A stretch of DNA of 5,283 nt from an uncultured Collinsella sp. GTDB lineage: Bacteria > Actinomycetota > Coriobacteriia > Coriobacteriales > Coriobacteriaceae. Positions 1 to 5,283 of the stretch are shown piece after piece. Both the position numbers and the translations under genes were made by a program. Every line of letters begins with the position of its first letter. Within the stretch, counting starts at the first letter, position 1. The notes below the pieces were generated by a model. It saw only the letters and a program-made list of their open reading frames with translations, was not told where the DNA came from and did not search any database. The stretch lies in assembly GCA_900555955.1 (NCBI GenBank), contig USNA01000089.1:1-5283 (forward strand), written 5' to 3'.

Positions 1-105
1 GCCCAGCATATCTGCAGGATGTAACCGGCGGTAGTGCCGTTTGGAGGGCAAAATGTCCAAAATTCGGGAAGCAATACATCGCGCGTCCGTGCGTTGCCTG
101 GCTTT

Positions 106-146
106 AAAAGAAAAGCGCGGAGCCGCTCGATGCGACTCCGCGCTTT
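106..146 (-). terminator. Intrinsic terminator of the purine permease gene
   Basis: An 11-bp perfect stem is formed by 112-122 (AAAGCGCGGAG) and 136-146 (CTCCGCGCTTT). The loop can extend the stem by three more pairs (124-126 with 132-134) after one mismatch. Read on the minus strand, the stem runs directly into a T-rich stretch (114 down to 106, TTTTCTTTT), the usual form of a Rho-independent terminator. It lies 26 bp after the stop codon of the permease gene. The plus-strand side has only a weak T-rich tail, so the signal mainly serves minus-strand transcription. Confidence 0.88.
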
Positions 147-172
147 GGTGTTCTGCTTTGGCAGCTTTGCCG

Positions 173-1483
173 CTACGCTACGAAGAAGTAGACGAGGAAG
201 GCGAGGGCTGCGATCCACATGAGCGGCTTGATCTTGGAGGCCTCGCCCTTAAAGAGCGCGACGATCACGTAGGCGATAAAGCCCAGGCCAATGCCGGCAG
301 AGATGGAGTAGGTGAAGGGCACGCCGGCGACAATCATGAACGCCGGGAAACCCTGCGACACGTCGGACCAGTCGATCTCGGAGGCCTCGCTCATCATGAG
401 GTAGCCGACGTAGACCAGAGCACCGCAGGTGGCGGCGCTGGAAACGATGGTGACGATGGGGGAGAAGAACGCGGCGAGAATGAACAGCACGCCGGTGGTG
501 ACGGAGGTGAGACCCGTGCGGCCACCGTCGGCAGCGCCAGAGGTGGACTCGACGAAGGTGGTGATGGAGGAGACGCCCATGAAACCGCCCACAGCAGCGG
601 CGGCGGAGTCGACGATCAGGATCTCCTTGATATTCTCGACGTTGCCGTCGTCGGTGAGGAACTCGCCCTGCTTGGCCACGGCCATCGCGGTGCCCATGGT
701 GTCGAAGAAGTCACTCATGAGCAGCGAGAACGAGATGACGAGGAGCGCGGGGTCGGTAAGGACCTTGACGATGGCGGGCACGCCGCCGGCGTCGGCGCTG
801 GGGCCACCGATGCTCGAGAAGTCGAGCGGGGCGATGATACCGGTCGGAGCCTGGGTCACACCTAGGGGGATACCGGCGATGACGGCGACGACGATGCCGA
901 TGAGCAGCGAGCCGGGGACGTTGCGGCAGGCGAGGGCGACCGTCACCAGGATGGAGATGATGCCGACGATGAAGGTGGGGGAGGTGATGTCGCCCAGACC
1001 GACGAGTGTACCGGCGCCAGCGGTGATAATGCCGGCATCGCACAGGCCAATCATGGCGATGAACAGGCCCAGACCCACCGAGATGGCGTGACGCAGGACA
1101 ACCGGGATGGCGTCCATGATGGCCTCGCGTAGGCCACAAAGCACGAGCAGCAAGATGACGACGCCCTCAAGGAAGATGACGCTCATGGCCACGTGCCAGT
1201 CACCGCCGCAGACGGTGGGGGAGATTCCAGCAATCATCGCGTTGACGCCTAAGCCCGACGCGCAGGCGAGCGGGCGGTTGGCGAAGATGCCCATGCAGAT
1301 GGTCATGATGCCGGCGCCCAGGCAGGTGGCGCAGGCGAGCGCTCCCGCATCGATGCCGGCGCCCGAGAGCACCGCAGGGTTGACGGCGATGATGTAGGCC
1401 ATCGCCAGGAATGTTGTCAGTCCAGCGCGGAGTTCGGTCCCGATTGTGGACTTGCGCTCGCTGACGTGAAATAGTTCGTCCAT
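173..1483 (-). CDS. NCS2-family purine permease (AzgA/PbuG type, guanine/hypoxanthine/adenine uptake)
   Basis: Predicted inner-membrane symporter importing purine bases (hypoxanthine, guanine or adenine) for salvage. The 436-residue product is about usual length for this branch of NCS2 and hydrophobic throughout, consistent with the family's 14-segment fold. Family landmarks occur in order: an N-terminal ELRAGLTTFLAMAYIIAVNP block (17-36), a GLGVNA motif (77-82), SDFFDTMGTAMAVAKQGEFL (257-276) and ESTSGAADGGRTGL (312-325). By motif position N81, D261 and E312 match residues reported as important for substrate binding in fungal AzgA; that mapping is from memory. The start was placed at the ATG at 1483 because AAGGAAAGGG (1498-1489) lies 5 nt upstream and the family block begins soon after; the frame stays open to 1540 but that extension has no family look. 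It is transcribed alone, divergent from the deformylase-like gene. Exact substrate cannot be told from sequence, so no symbol is given. Confidence 0.93.
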   Translation of the reverse strand: MDELFHVSERKSTIGTELRAGLTTFLAMAYIIAVNPAVLSGAGIDAGALACATCLGAGIMTICMGIFANRPLACASGLGVNAMIAGISPTVCGGDWHVAMSVIFLEGVVILLLVLCGLREAIMDAIPVVLRHAISVGLGLFIAMIGLCDAGIITAGAGTLVGLGDITSPTFIVGIISILVTVALACRNVPGSLLIGIVVAVIAGIPLGVTQAPTGIIAPLDFSSIGGPSADAGGVPAIVKVLTDPALLVISFSLLMSDFFDTMGTAMAVAKQGEFLTDDGNVENIKEILIVDSAAAAVGGFMGVSSITTFVESTSGAADGGRTGLTSVTTGVLFILAAFFSPIVTIVSSAATCGALVYVGYLMMSEASEIDWSDVSQGFPAFMIVAGVPFTYSISAGIGLGFIAYVIVALFKGEASKIKPLMWIAALAFLVYFFVA

Positions 1484-1538
1484 GCATACCCTTTCCTTGT
1501 TCGGCCCCGAGTTTAGGCCGATTGACACGAACGCTCCC

Positions 1539-1544
1539 ACTATA
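1539..1544 (-). promoter_or_regulatory. Candidate -10 box for the purine permease
   Basis: On the minus strand the sequence reads TATAGT, five of six matches to the sigma-70-type -10 consensus, giving a leader of about 50 nt before the start codon at 1483. The -35 region is poor at any normal spacing; the best fit is GGAACA near 1568-1563. The leader contains a small 6-bp hairpin (1501-1506 with 1516-1521) just upstream of the ribosome binding site. No purine-riboswitch core was seen, so any purine control would have to act by another route. Confidence 0.35.
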
Positions 1545-1612
1545 GCCCCTTTACGACGCTGTTGTTCCTCGCATGTTGATGTTCGGCGCTTCGTAGCAGA
1601 CGGACGGTATTT

Positions 1613-1643
1613 TTCGCATGAAAATGTGTGGGTACCGTATACT
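1613..1643 (+). promoter_or_regulatory. Candidate promoter of the deformylase-like gene
   Basis: A good -10 box TATACT (1638-1643) lies 33 bp upstream of the start codon at 1677, giving a predicted leader of about 25-30 nt. The best upstream element is TTCGCA (1613-1618), four of six matches to the -35 consensus but with a long 19-bp spacer. The -10 call is the stronger half. Confidence 0.42.
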
Positions 1644-1676
1644 TAAGCGGTTACAACGACCCCTATGGAGGAACGT

Positions 1677-2096
1677 ATGATTAAAGAGCTTTGCCACGAC
1701 GAGGCTATCCTGTCCCAGCGTTGCGAGGTTGCGACCGTCGAGGACGAGTCGGTCGCACAGGACCTGATCGATACCATCAAGTCGCTCGACGATGCCGGCT
1801 GCCTTGCCGCTAACCAGATTGGCGTTACCAAGAAGGTTTGCGTCTATCTGGACGACGCCGGCGAGCCCCACGTGCTCTACAACCCCCGTCTGGTGTTTGG
1901 CCTGGGCGCCAGCAAGATGGAGGAGAGTTGCCTGACGCACGAGGAGGTCACCAAGTCCACGCGCTATATCAAGTGCAAGGTTGCCTTTGACCAGATTGTC
2001 GACGGCAAGATGAAGGAGTGCCGCCGCGACTACGCGGGCTTTGAGGCACAAATGATCCAGCATATGATCGACCACTGTCTCGGCAAGTTGGTCTAA
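1677..2096 (+). CDS. def: Short peptide deformylase-family protein with altered active-site motifs
   Basis: Homologue of peptide deformylase, the metalloenzyme that removes the formyl group from the N-terminal methionine of new proteins. The 139-residue product is the short form known from clostridia and relatives. All three family motifs can be placed. Motif 1 is AGCLAANQIG (40-49), with Cys42 where the second glycine of GxGxAA is expected and Gln47 kept. Motif 2 is ESCLT (83-87) instead of EGCLS, with metal-ligand Cys85 kept. Motif 3 is HMIDH (129-133): both histidine ligands remain but the catalytic glutamate of HExxDH is Met130. Metal binding therefore looks possible while normal deformylation is doubtful. 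The start at 1677 is chosen because GGAGG (1667-1671) sits 5 nt upstream; an in-frame ATG at 1665 overlaps that site. The stop codon lies inside the left arm of a palindromic element, and a terminator follows at 2241. Family membership is secure; activity is uncertain, and a main deformylase elsewhere in the genome is likely. Confidence 0.85.
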   Translation: MIKELCHDEAILSQRCEVATVEDESVAQDLIDTIKSLDDAGCLAANQIGVTKKVCVYLDDAGEPHVLYNPRLVFGLGASKMEESCLTHEEVTKSTRYIKCKVAFDQIVDGKMKECRRDYAGFEAQMIQHMIDHCLGKLV

Positions 2097-2199
2097 GGGG
2101 ACCAAAGCACCGCACCTTGCCGCTCAATCGTCGCTTGCGTACCGTTAGTACGCGGCGCTCCTCTTTCGTGGCAATCTGCGGCACTTTGACCCCTTAGAC
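2091..2199. repeat. 109-bp nested palindromic element (REP/MITE-like) overlapping the def-like stop codon
   Basis: A multi-tier inverted repeat. The outer arms are a perfect 10-bp pair, GTCTAAGGGG (2091-2100) and CCCCTTAGAC (2190-2199). Inside, CAAAG (2103-2107) pairs with CTTTG (2184-2188), CCGCA (2110-2114) with TGCGG (2177-2181), and TTGCC (2117-2121) with GGCAA (2170-2174). The tip is GCGTAC (2137-2142) and GTACGC (2148-2153) around a 5-nt loop, extended by CGC/GCG (2132-2134 with 2155-2157). About 34 base pairs can form in total. There is no T tract after it, so it is not a standard terminator. It encodes no transposase and shows no clear flanking target duplication. The architecture suggests an interspersed palindromic repeat, but only one copy is in the window, so repetitiveness is inferred. 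Confidence 0.7.
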
Positions 2200-2240
2200 G
2201 ACCTGCGGGGTTAACTTGGTTGAGTTTATCCAGCTTGAAT

Positions 2241-2283
2241 AGTCCGGGCGTGACATTGTTGTCATGTCCGGGCTTTTGTGTTT
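2241..2283 (+). terminator. Intrinsic terminator downstream of the deformylase-like gene
   Basis: A 15-bp stem pairs 2241-2255 with 2260-2274 around the tetraloop TTGT and is followed by TTTTGTGTTT (2274-2283). Three of the pairs (2243/2272, 2248/2267, 2250/2265) are G-U wobbles in the plus-strand RNA but would be A-C mismatches in a minus-strand RNA, so the hairpin is specific to plus-strand transcripts. It separates the deformylase-like gene from the bile salt hydrolase gene. Confidence 0.85.
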
Positions 2284-2334
2284 AGCGCCTCTTTGATTGG
2301 TGACAATAAGCTTAGAAAGAAAGAACGTAAAGCT

Positions 2335-2340
2335 AGGAGG
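2335..2340 (+). promoter_or_regulatory. Strong ribosome binding site fixing the bile salt hydrolase start
   Basis: AGGAGG lies 4 nt upstream of the ATG at 2345. It supports that start over the in-frame TTG at 2297, which would add 16 residues and bury the cysteine that must be second in the chain. A short inverted repeat (AGCTT 2309-2313, AAGCT 2330-2334) flanks the purine-rich leader just before it; its meaning is unclear. Confidence 0.8.
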
Positions 2341-2344
2341 CGCC

Positions 2345-3310
2345 ATGTGCACGAGCATTCGATTTACCGATAATTCTGGTCACATGTATCTGGGCCGCAA
2401 CCTCGACTGGAGCTTTGACTACGGCCAACAGGTTCGCGTGATGCCGCGCGGGTTCCATATCCCGTATTCGTTTATCGACGATGCGTCGGCGGCACACGCG
2501 GTAATCGGCATGTGCATCGATTACAAGAACTACCCTATGTTCTTCGACTGCGGCAACGATGCGGGCCTCGCCGTGGCGGGTCTCAATTTCCCGGGTTATG
2601 CCGAGTATGCCGAGGACCCTGTCGACGGCAAGACCAATATCGCGGCCTATGAGTTTCCCCTGTGGGTGGCAGCGACGTTCTCGACGGTCGACGAGGTCGA
2701 GGCTGCGCTGCGCGATACGGTGATTGTTGCCAAATCTGCAGGAGAGGGACTGGGCGTGTCGCTGCTCCATTGGATTATCGGCGACAGCCAGCGCAGTATC
2801 GTGGTCGAGATGATGGCTGACGGCCTGCATGTATACGACGATCCGGTCGACACCCTTGCCAACCAGCCGACCTTCCCGTGGCACATGGAAAACCTCCGCA
2901 CCTATATCACCGCCACAAGCGATTTTCCGCAGACGGCGACATGGCGTGGCGCCGAGCTCAAGCCCTATGGCGCGGGTGCCGGCATGCGCGGCATTCCGGG
3001 CGATTGCTATTCGCCGAGCCGTTTTGTAAAGGCGGCGTACCTCAATGCCAATTACCCGCAAAAGGAGAGCGAGACCGAAAACGTCGTTCGCATGTTCCGC
3101 TCGCTCGAGGGCGTTGTGATGATCGAGGGAGCGTCCAGGATGGGCGATGGCAAGTTCGAGAAGACTATCTACACCGGATGCTTTAGCGCGCGCACGGGCA
3201 ATTATTACTACGCGATGTATGGGGATCCGTCGATTCGCTACGTGAGCCTGATGGATGCCGAGGGCGCAAGCCCCGATAGGCTCGTGGTTCCCGAGCCGCG
3301 TCGTTCGTAG
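2345..3310 (+). CDS. bsh: Choloylglycine hydrolase / bile salt hydrolase (Ntn hydrolase)
   Basis: Cleaves the amide bond of glycine- or taurine-conjugated bile acids, releasing free bile acid and the amino acid; probably cytoplasmic, since no signal peptide is present. The product is 321 residues, normal for the family. The chain starts MCTSIRF, so removing the first methionine exposes the nucleophile Cys2 as the N-terminal residue. The catalytic set is complete: Cys2, Arg18 and Asp21 in GRNLDW (17-22), Asn81 in GLAVAGLNFPGYAEY (74-88), Asn173 in LANQPTFPWH (171-180) and Arg226 in SPSRF (223-227). Other landmarks are LLHWIIGD (140-147) and the C-terminal NYYYAMYGDPSIRY stretch. It follows a terminator, and I see no clear promoter in the short gap, so its transcription start is open. 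The gene converges on kup. Penicillin V acylases share the fold; the overall pattern and probable gut origin favour bile salts, but glycine/taurine preference cannot be read reliably. Some databases use the symbol cbh. Confidence 0.93.
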   Translation: MCTSIRFTDNSGHMYLGRNLDWSFDYGQQVRVMPRGFHIPYSFIDDASAAHAVIGMCIDYKNYPMFFDCGNDAGLAVAGLNFPGYAEYAEDPVDGKTNIAAYEFPLWVAATFSTVDEVEAALRDTVIVAKSAGEGLGVSLLHWIIGDSQRSIVVEMMADGLHVYDDPVDTLANQPTFPWHMENLRTYITATSDFPQTATWRGAELKPYGAGAGMRGIPGDCYSPSRFVKAAYLNANYPQKESETENVVRMFRSLEGVVMIEGASRMGDGKFEKTIYTGCFSARTGNYYYAMYGDPSIRYVSLMDAEGASPDRLVVPEPRRS

Positions 3311-3333
3311 CCGTTAGCTTTACTGCAATGCAA

Positions 3334-3369
3334 AGCGGCCCTGCGTCTCCCGTGAGGTGCAGGGCCGCT
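3334..3369. terminator. Shared hairpin terminator between convergent bsh and kup
   Basis: An 11-bp perfect stem, AGCGGCCCTGC (3334-3344) with GCAGGGCCGCT (3359-3369), is centred in the 79-bp gap between two convergent stop codons. The 14-nt loop can pair further (CTC 3347-3349 with GAG 3354-3356). Both sides have only modest T-rich tails: TTGATTT on the plus side and TTTGCATTG on the minus side. It probably serves both genes, though termination may be weaker than at the other two hairpins in the window. Confidence 0.75.
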
Positions 3370-3389
3370 GTCGTTGATTTATGACGTCG

Positions 3390-5283
3390 CTAGAAGTTGG
3401 CGTCGTTGAGCTGGGTGCTCTCGAGTCCGTCGAGTTGCTGTTGCTCGGGCGTATCGGCGACGCTCTCGAGCAGCTCGGTGGGATCGACGTTCATGCTCTT
3501 GCCGGCCTCGTTGCCGTTGACCAGGTCGTCCGAGAAGATGTCGACTTCCATTTCCTCGGCCTCTTCGATCTGAACCTCGAGCGGCACCTGGGTGCGCACG
3601 AGCTTAACGGCCGGGCGCATGCGGGCAAACAACGGCACGTACTCGATGATGATGGCCGAGTTCTCAAGACCGTACCAACGCGCCGGGCTTCCGCAGGCGC
3701 GGCGGACGGCGTACTTGATGGCCATGACGCGATGGTCGTTGCGGTTGATGTCTGTTTCGGGGGAAAGCATCTTGCGCAGCATGCAAAAACGGAAGTCGCC
3801 CACGTTGCCGCGTGTCTCGTAGATGGAGTAGGTGTGATGTTGCGGCGGCAACTCACCCGAGGCCATCAGGTCGCCAACGATCTGGCGCAGGTAGGCGTTG
3901 ATGCGCTGATTGACCTTAAAGCCCAGGTCCAAGCGCACGCGGAACAGGAAGTCTGTGCCAAAGGTCTCAACGGAATACTCGTGCGTATAGGGCTCGTCGG
4001 TAACGTGCACGTTGATGAACCAATATGCCTTAGCGCGCTTGGGATGTTTGTCCAGGATGGAATAGAGCACGTCGCGGTCGAGCGTGAGCGGGTCGGGGCT
4101 GTTGGTGAGGAACACCAGATTGTCGGCGAGTACGGGGTAGGTCTCGTCGTTGCGCAGGCGGTTGAGCTGGTCAATGTACTTGGAGACGGGCAGCAGAATC
4201 GTCTGCGTGCGCTCGATGGCGGTACCGCGACGCCACACATACATAAGGCCGAACAGCAGTGCGGCCAGGAAGATCATGACGTAGCCGCCGTCAAAGAACA
4301 TGGTGAGGCACGAGGCGAAGAAGCACAGCTCAATGGCACCAAAGAGCAGGGCGAAGACGCAGGCACCCAGCTTGTGCTTGAGGATGCCGGCGATGTAGCT
4401 CGTCAAAAGCGTCGTGGTCATGAGCATGGTCACGGTAATGGCGAGGCCGTAGGCGCTCTCCATGCGCTCGGAGTTTTGGAACAGCAGCACAATGAAGATG
4501 CAGCCGACCCACATGATGTTGTTGACAAGCGGAATATAGAGCTGGCCCTTGGTGTCGCTGGGGTAGTGGATGCGCAGGTGCGGCATAAGGTTGAGGCGCG
4601 TTGCCTCGGATACCAGCGAGAACGAGCCGGTGATGAGCGCCTGCGAGGCGATGATGGCCGCCACGGCCGAAAGCACGATGGCAAAGGGGCGCAGGGGCTC
4701 GGGAAGCATCATATAGAACGGGTTGACGATATCCATCGCGAGCATCTGGGGATTGGAGTTGTTGGCGAGCAGCCAAGCGCCCTGACCCAGATAGTTAAGG
4801 ATGAGGGCCGCCTTTACGAACGGCCAGGATGCGTAAATGTTAGCCTTGCCCACGTGACCCATGTCCGAATAGAGCGCCTCGGCGCCGGTCGTCGACAGGA
4901 AGACGAAGCCGAGCACCATGATGCCCGAGTGGTTGATGGGCGAGAACAGGAACATGATGCCGCGGATGGGGTTGAGCGCGCGTAGGATGGACAGGTTGCC
5001 GAGCATGTTGAACAGGCCGGCGCCCGCCAGGAACAGGAACCATAGCGTCATAAGCGGGCCGAACAGCTTGCCGATTGACGAGGTGCCGGCGCGCTGCATC
5101 GCAAATAGGCCGCAGATAATGATGATGGTAATAATGATGACGTTGGTTTGCCCGTCACCCAATAGCGCGTGGCCCCACTCGATGGTGCGCAGGCCCTCGA
5201 TGGCTGTGGTGACCGTGACCGCGGGGGTGAGGATGCCGTCGGCGAGCAGCGCGGCGCCACCCAGCATGGCGGGGATGATAAGC
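3390..5283 (-). CDS. kup: Kup-family potassium uptake transporter, 5' end outside the window
   Basis: Membrane potassium importer of the KUP/HAK/KT family, normally a proton symporter. The frame is open to the window edge, so the ATG at 5267 is only the first visible methionine; comparison with E. coli Kup suggests roughly 100 N-terminal residues are missing. Numbering from that methionine, ADGILTPAVTVTTAIEGL (9-26) matches the conserved ITPAISV...EGL region. Family blocks follow: GTSSIGKLFGP (61-71), RALNP (96-100), EALYSDMGHVGK (130-141), LNYLGQGAWLL (157-167), VNPFYMMLP (181-189) and IASQALITGSFSLVSEA (206-222). About nine hydrophobic segments run to residue 345. A cytoplasmic domain follows, with KRAKAYWFINVHVTDEPYT (410-428) and GNVGDFRF (487-494), resembling Lactobacillales Kup proteins rather than E. 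coli Kup. The last 60 or so residues form an acidic, Glu/Asp/Gln-rich tail. It ends with TAG at 3392-3390, convergent with bsh. Confidence 0.93.
   Translation of the reverse strand, partial: LIIPAMLGGAALLADGILTPAVTVTTAIEGLRTIEWGHALLGDGQTNVIIITIIIICGLFAMQRAGTSSIGKLFGPLMTLWFLFLAGAGLFNMLGNLSILRALNPIRGIMFLFSPINHSGIMVLGFVFLSTTGAEALYSDMGHVGKANIYASWPFVKAALILNYLGQGAWLLANNSNPQMLAMDIVNPFYMMLPEPLRPFAIVLSAVAAIIASQALITGSFSLVSEATRLNLMPHLRIHYPSDTKGQLYIPLVNNIMWVGCIFIVLLFQNSERMESAYGLAITVTMLMTTTLLTSYIAGILKHKLGACVFALLFGAIELCFFASCLTMFFDGGYVMIFLAALLFGLMYVWRRGTAIERTQTILLPVSKYIDQLNRLRNDETYPVLADNLVFLTNSPDPLTLDRDVLYSILDKHPKRAKAYWFINVHVTDEPYTHEYSVETFGTDFLFRVRLDLGFKVNQRINAYLRQIVGDLMASGELPPQHHTYSIYETRGNVGDFRFCMLRKMLSPETDINRNDHRVMAIKYAVRRACGSPARWYGLENSAIIIEYVPLFARMRPAVKLVRTQVPLEVQIEEAEEMEVDIFSDDLVNGNEAGKSMNVDPTELLESVADTPEQQQLDGLESTQLNDANF

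Noticed and set aside
3..107. Possible C-terminal end of a plus-strand gene entering from the left, stopping with TAA at 105-107
   Set aside because: The 34-codon frame is short, its third positions are only about half G/C unlike the real genes here, and I recognise no family. Sequence to the left of the window would be needed.
41..865. Plus-strand open frame preceded by GGAGGG with an ATG at 53, running through the terminator into the permease antisense strand
   Set aside because: The ribosome-binding-like GGAGGG and ATG are attractive, but the frame crosses the terminator hairpin and most of it is a low-complexity antisense shadow of the permease.
1484..1540. N-terminal extension of the purine permease by 19 residues to an in-frame start at 1540
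   Set aside because: The ATG at 1483 has a strong ribosome binding site and the candidate -10 box at 1544-1539 overlaps the longer start, so the extension is probably untranslated leader.
1484..1676. Purine riboswitch upstream of the permease
   Set aside because: The leader from the candidate promoter is only about 50 nt with a single 6-bp hairpin; no three-way junction or conserved purine-riboswitch core was found.
1551..2105. Minus-strand open frame of 184 codons opposite the deformylase-like gene
   Set aside because: Antisense shadow of a gene with clear family motifs; no supporting start signal.
1969..2184. Minus-strand small basic protein encoded across the palindrome
   Set aside because: The frame exists because the palindrome lacks stops in it; it begins inside the palindrome, runs into the deformylase antisense strand, and has no ribosome binding site I can see.
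2297..2344. Longer bile salt hydrolase start at TTG 2297
   Set aside because: The catalytic cysteine must become the N-terminal residue, and AGGAGG directly precedes the ATG at 2345.
2333..3061. Minus-strand open frame of 242 codons opposite bsh
   Set aside because: Antisense shadow; Arg/His/Ala-rich product with no domain pattern, opposite a complete bile salt hydrolase.
3381..4985. Long plus-strand open frame of 534 codons opposite kup
   Set aside because: It is antisense to a clear Kup coding sequence. Its product is rich in Gly, His, Glu, Asp and Val with no hydrophobic or family pattern, typical of the frame complementary to a GC-rich membrane protein gene.

Overview
The window looks like chromosomal DNA from a gut actinobacterium of the Coriobacteriia, most likely Collinsella or a close relative. 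This rests on GC-rich coding sequence with mostly G/C-ending codons, a bile-salt-hydrolase-type enzyme, and a Kup transporter with a long cytoplasmic domain of Gram-positive type. The assignment is inferred from gene content and remembered family sequences, not from a search.

Layout. Positions 1-105 hold no gene I can support. A strong intrinsic terminator (106-146) ends a minus-strand purine permease of the AzgA/PbuG-type NCS2 family (173-1483). A divergent promoter region of about 190 bp separates it from a plus-strand, 139-residue peptide-deformylase-like gene (1677-2096). The 248-bp gap after that gene holds a 109-bp nested palindrome whose left arm includes the gene's last codon and stop (2091-2199). 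It also holds a long hairpin terminator (2241-2283) and the ribosome binding site of the next gene. That gene is a complete choloylglycine/bile salt hydrolase (2345-3310, plus). It converges on a minus-strand Kup potassium transporter (3390 to beyond 5283, 5' end cut by the window), with a shared hairpin in the 79-bp gap.

How the genes relate. Each appears to be its own transcription unit, so this is not an obvious operon or dedicated system. The themes are housekeeping and gut adaptation: purine uptake, potassium uptake, bile salt deconjugation and a deformylase homologue. No phage, transposase, CRISPR, tRNA or rRNA was seen.

Points most worth a second look: (1) the deformylase homologue reads HMIDH where the family has HExxDH, so the catalytic glutamate is replaced by methionine, and its other two motifs also deviate; (2) the nested palindrome embedded in the end of that gene, which looks like an interspersed REP/MITE-type element; (3) the Kup C-terminal domain, which resembles the Lactobacillales-type Kup and ends in a long acidic tail. 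I did not find a convincing wholly new system.
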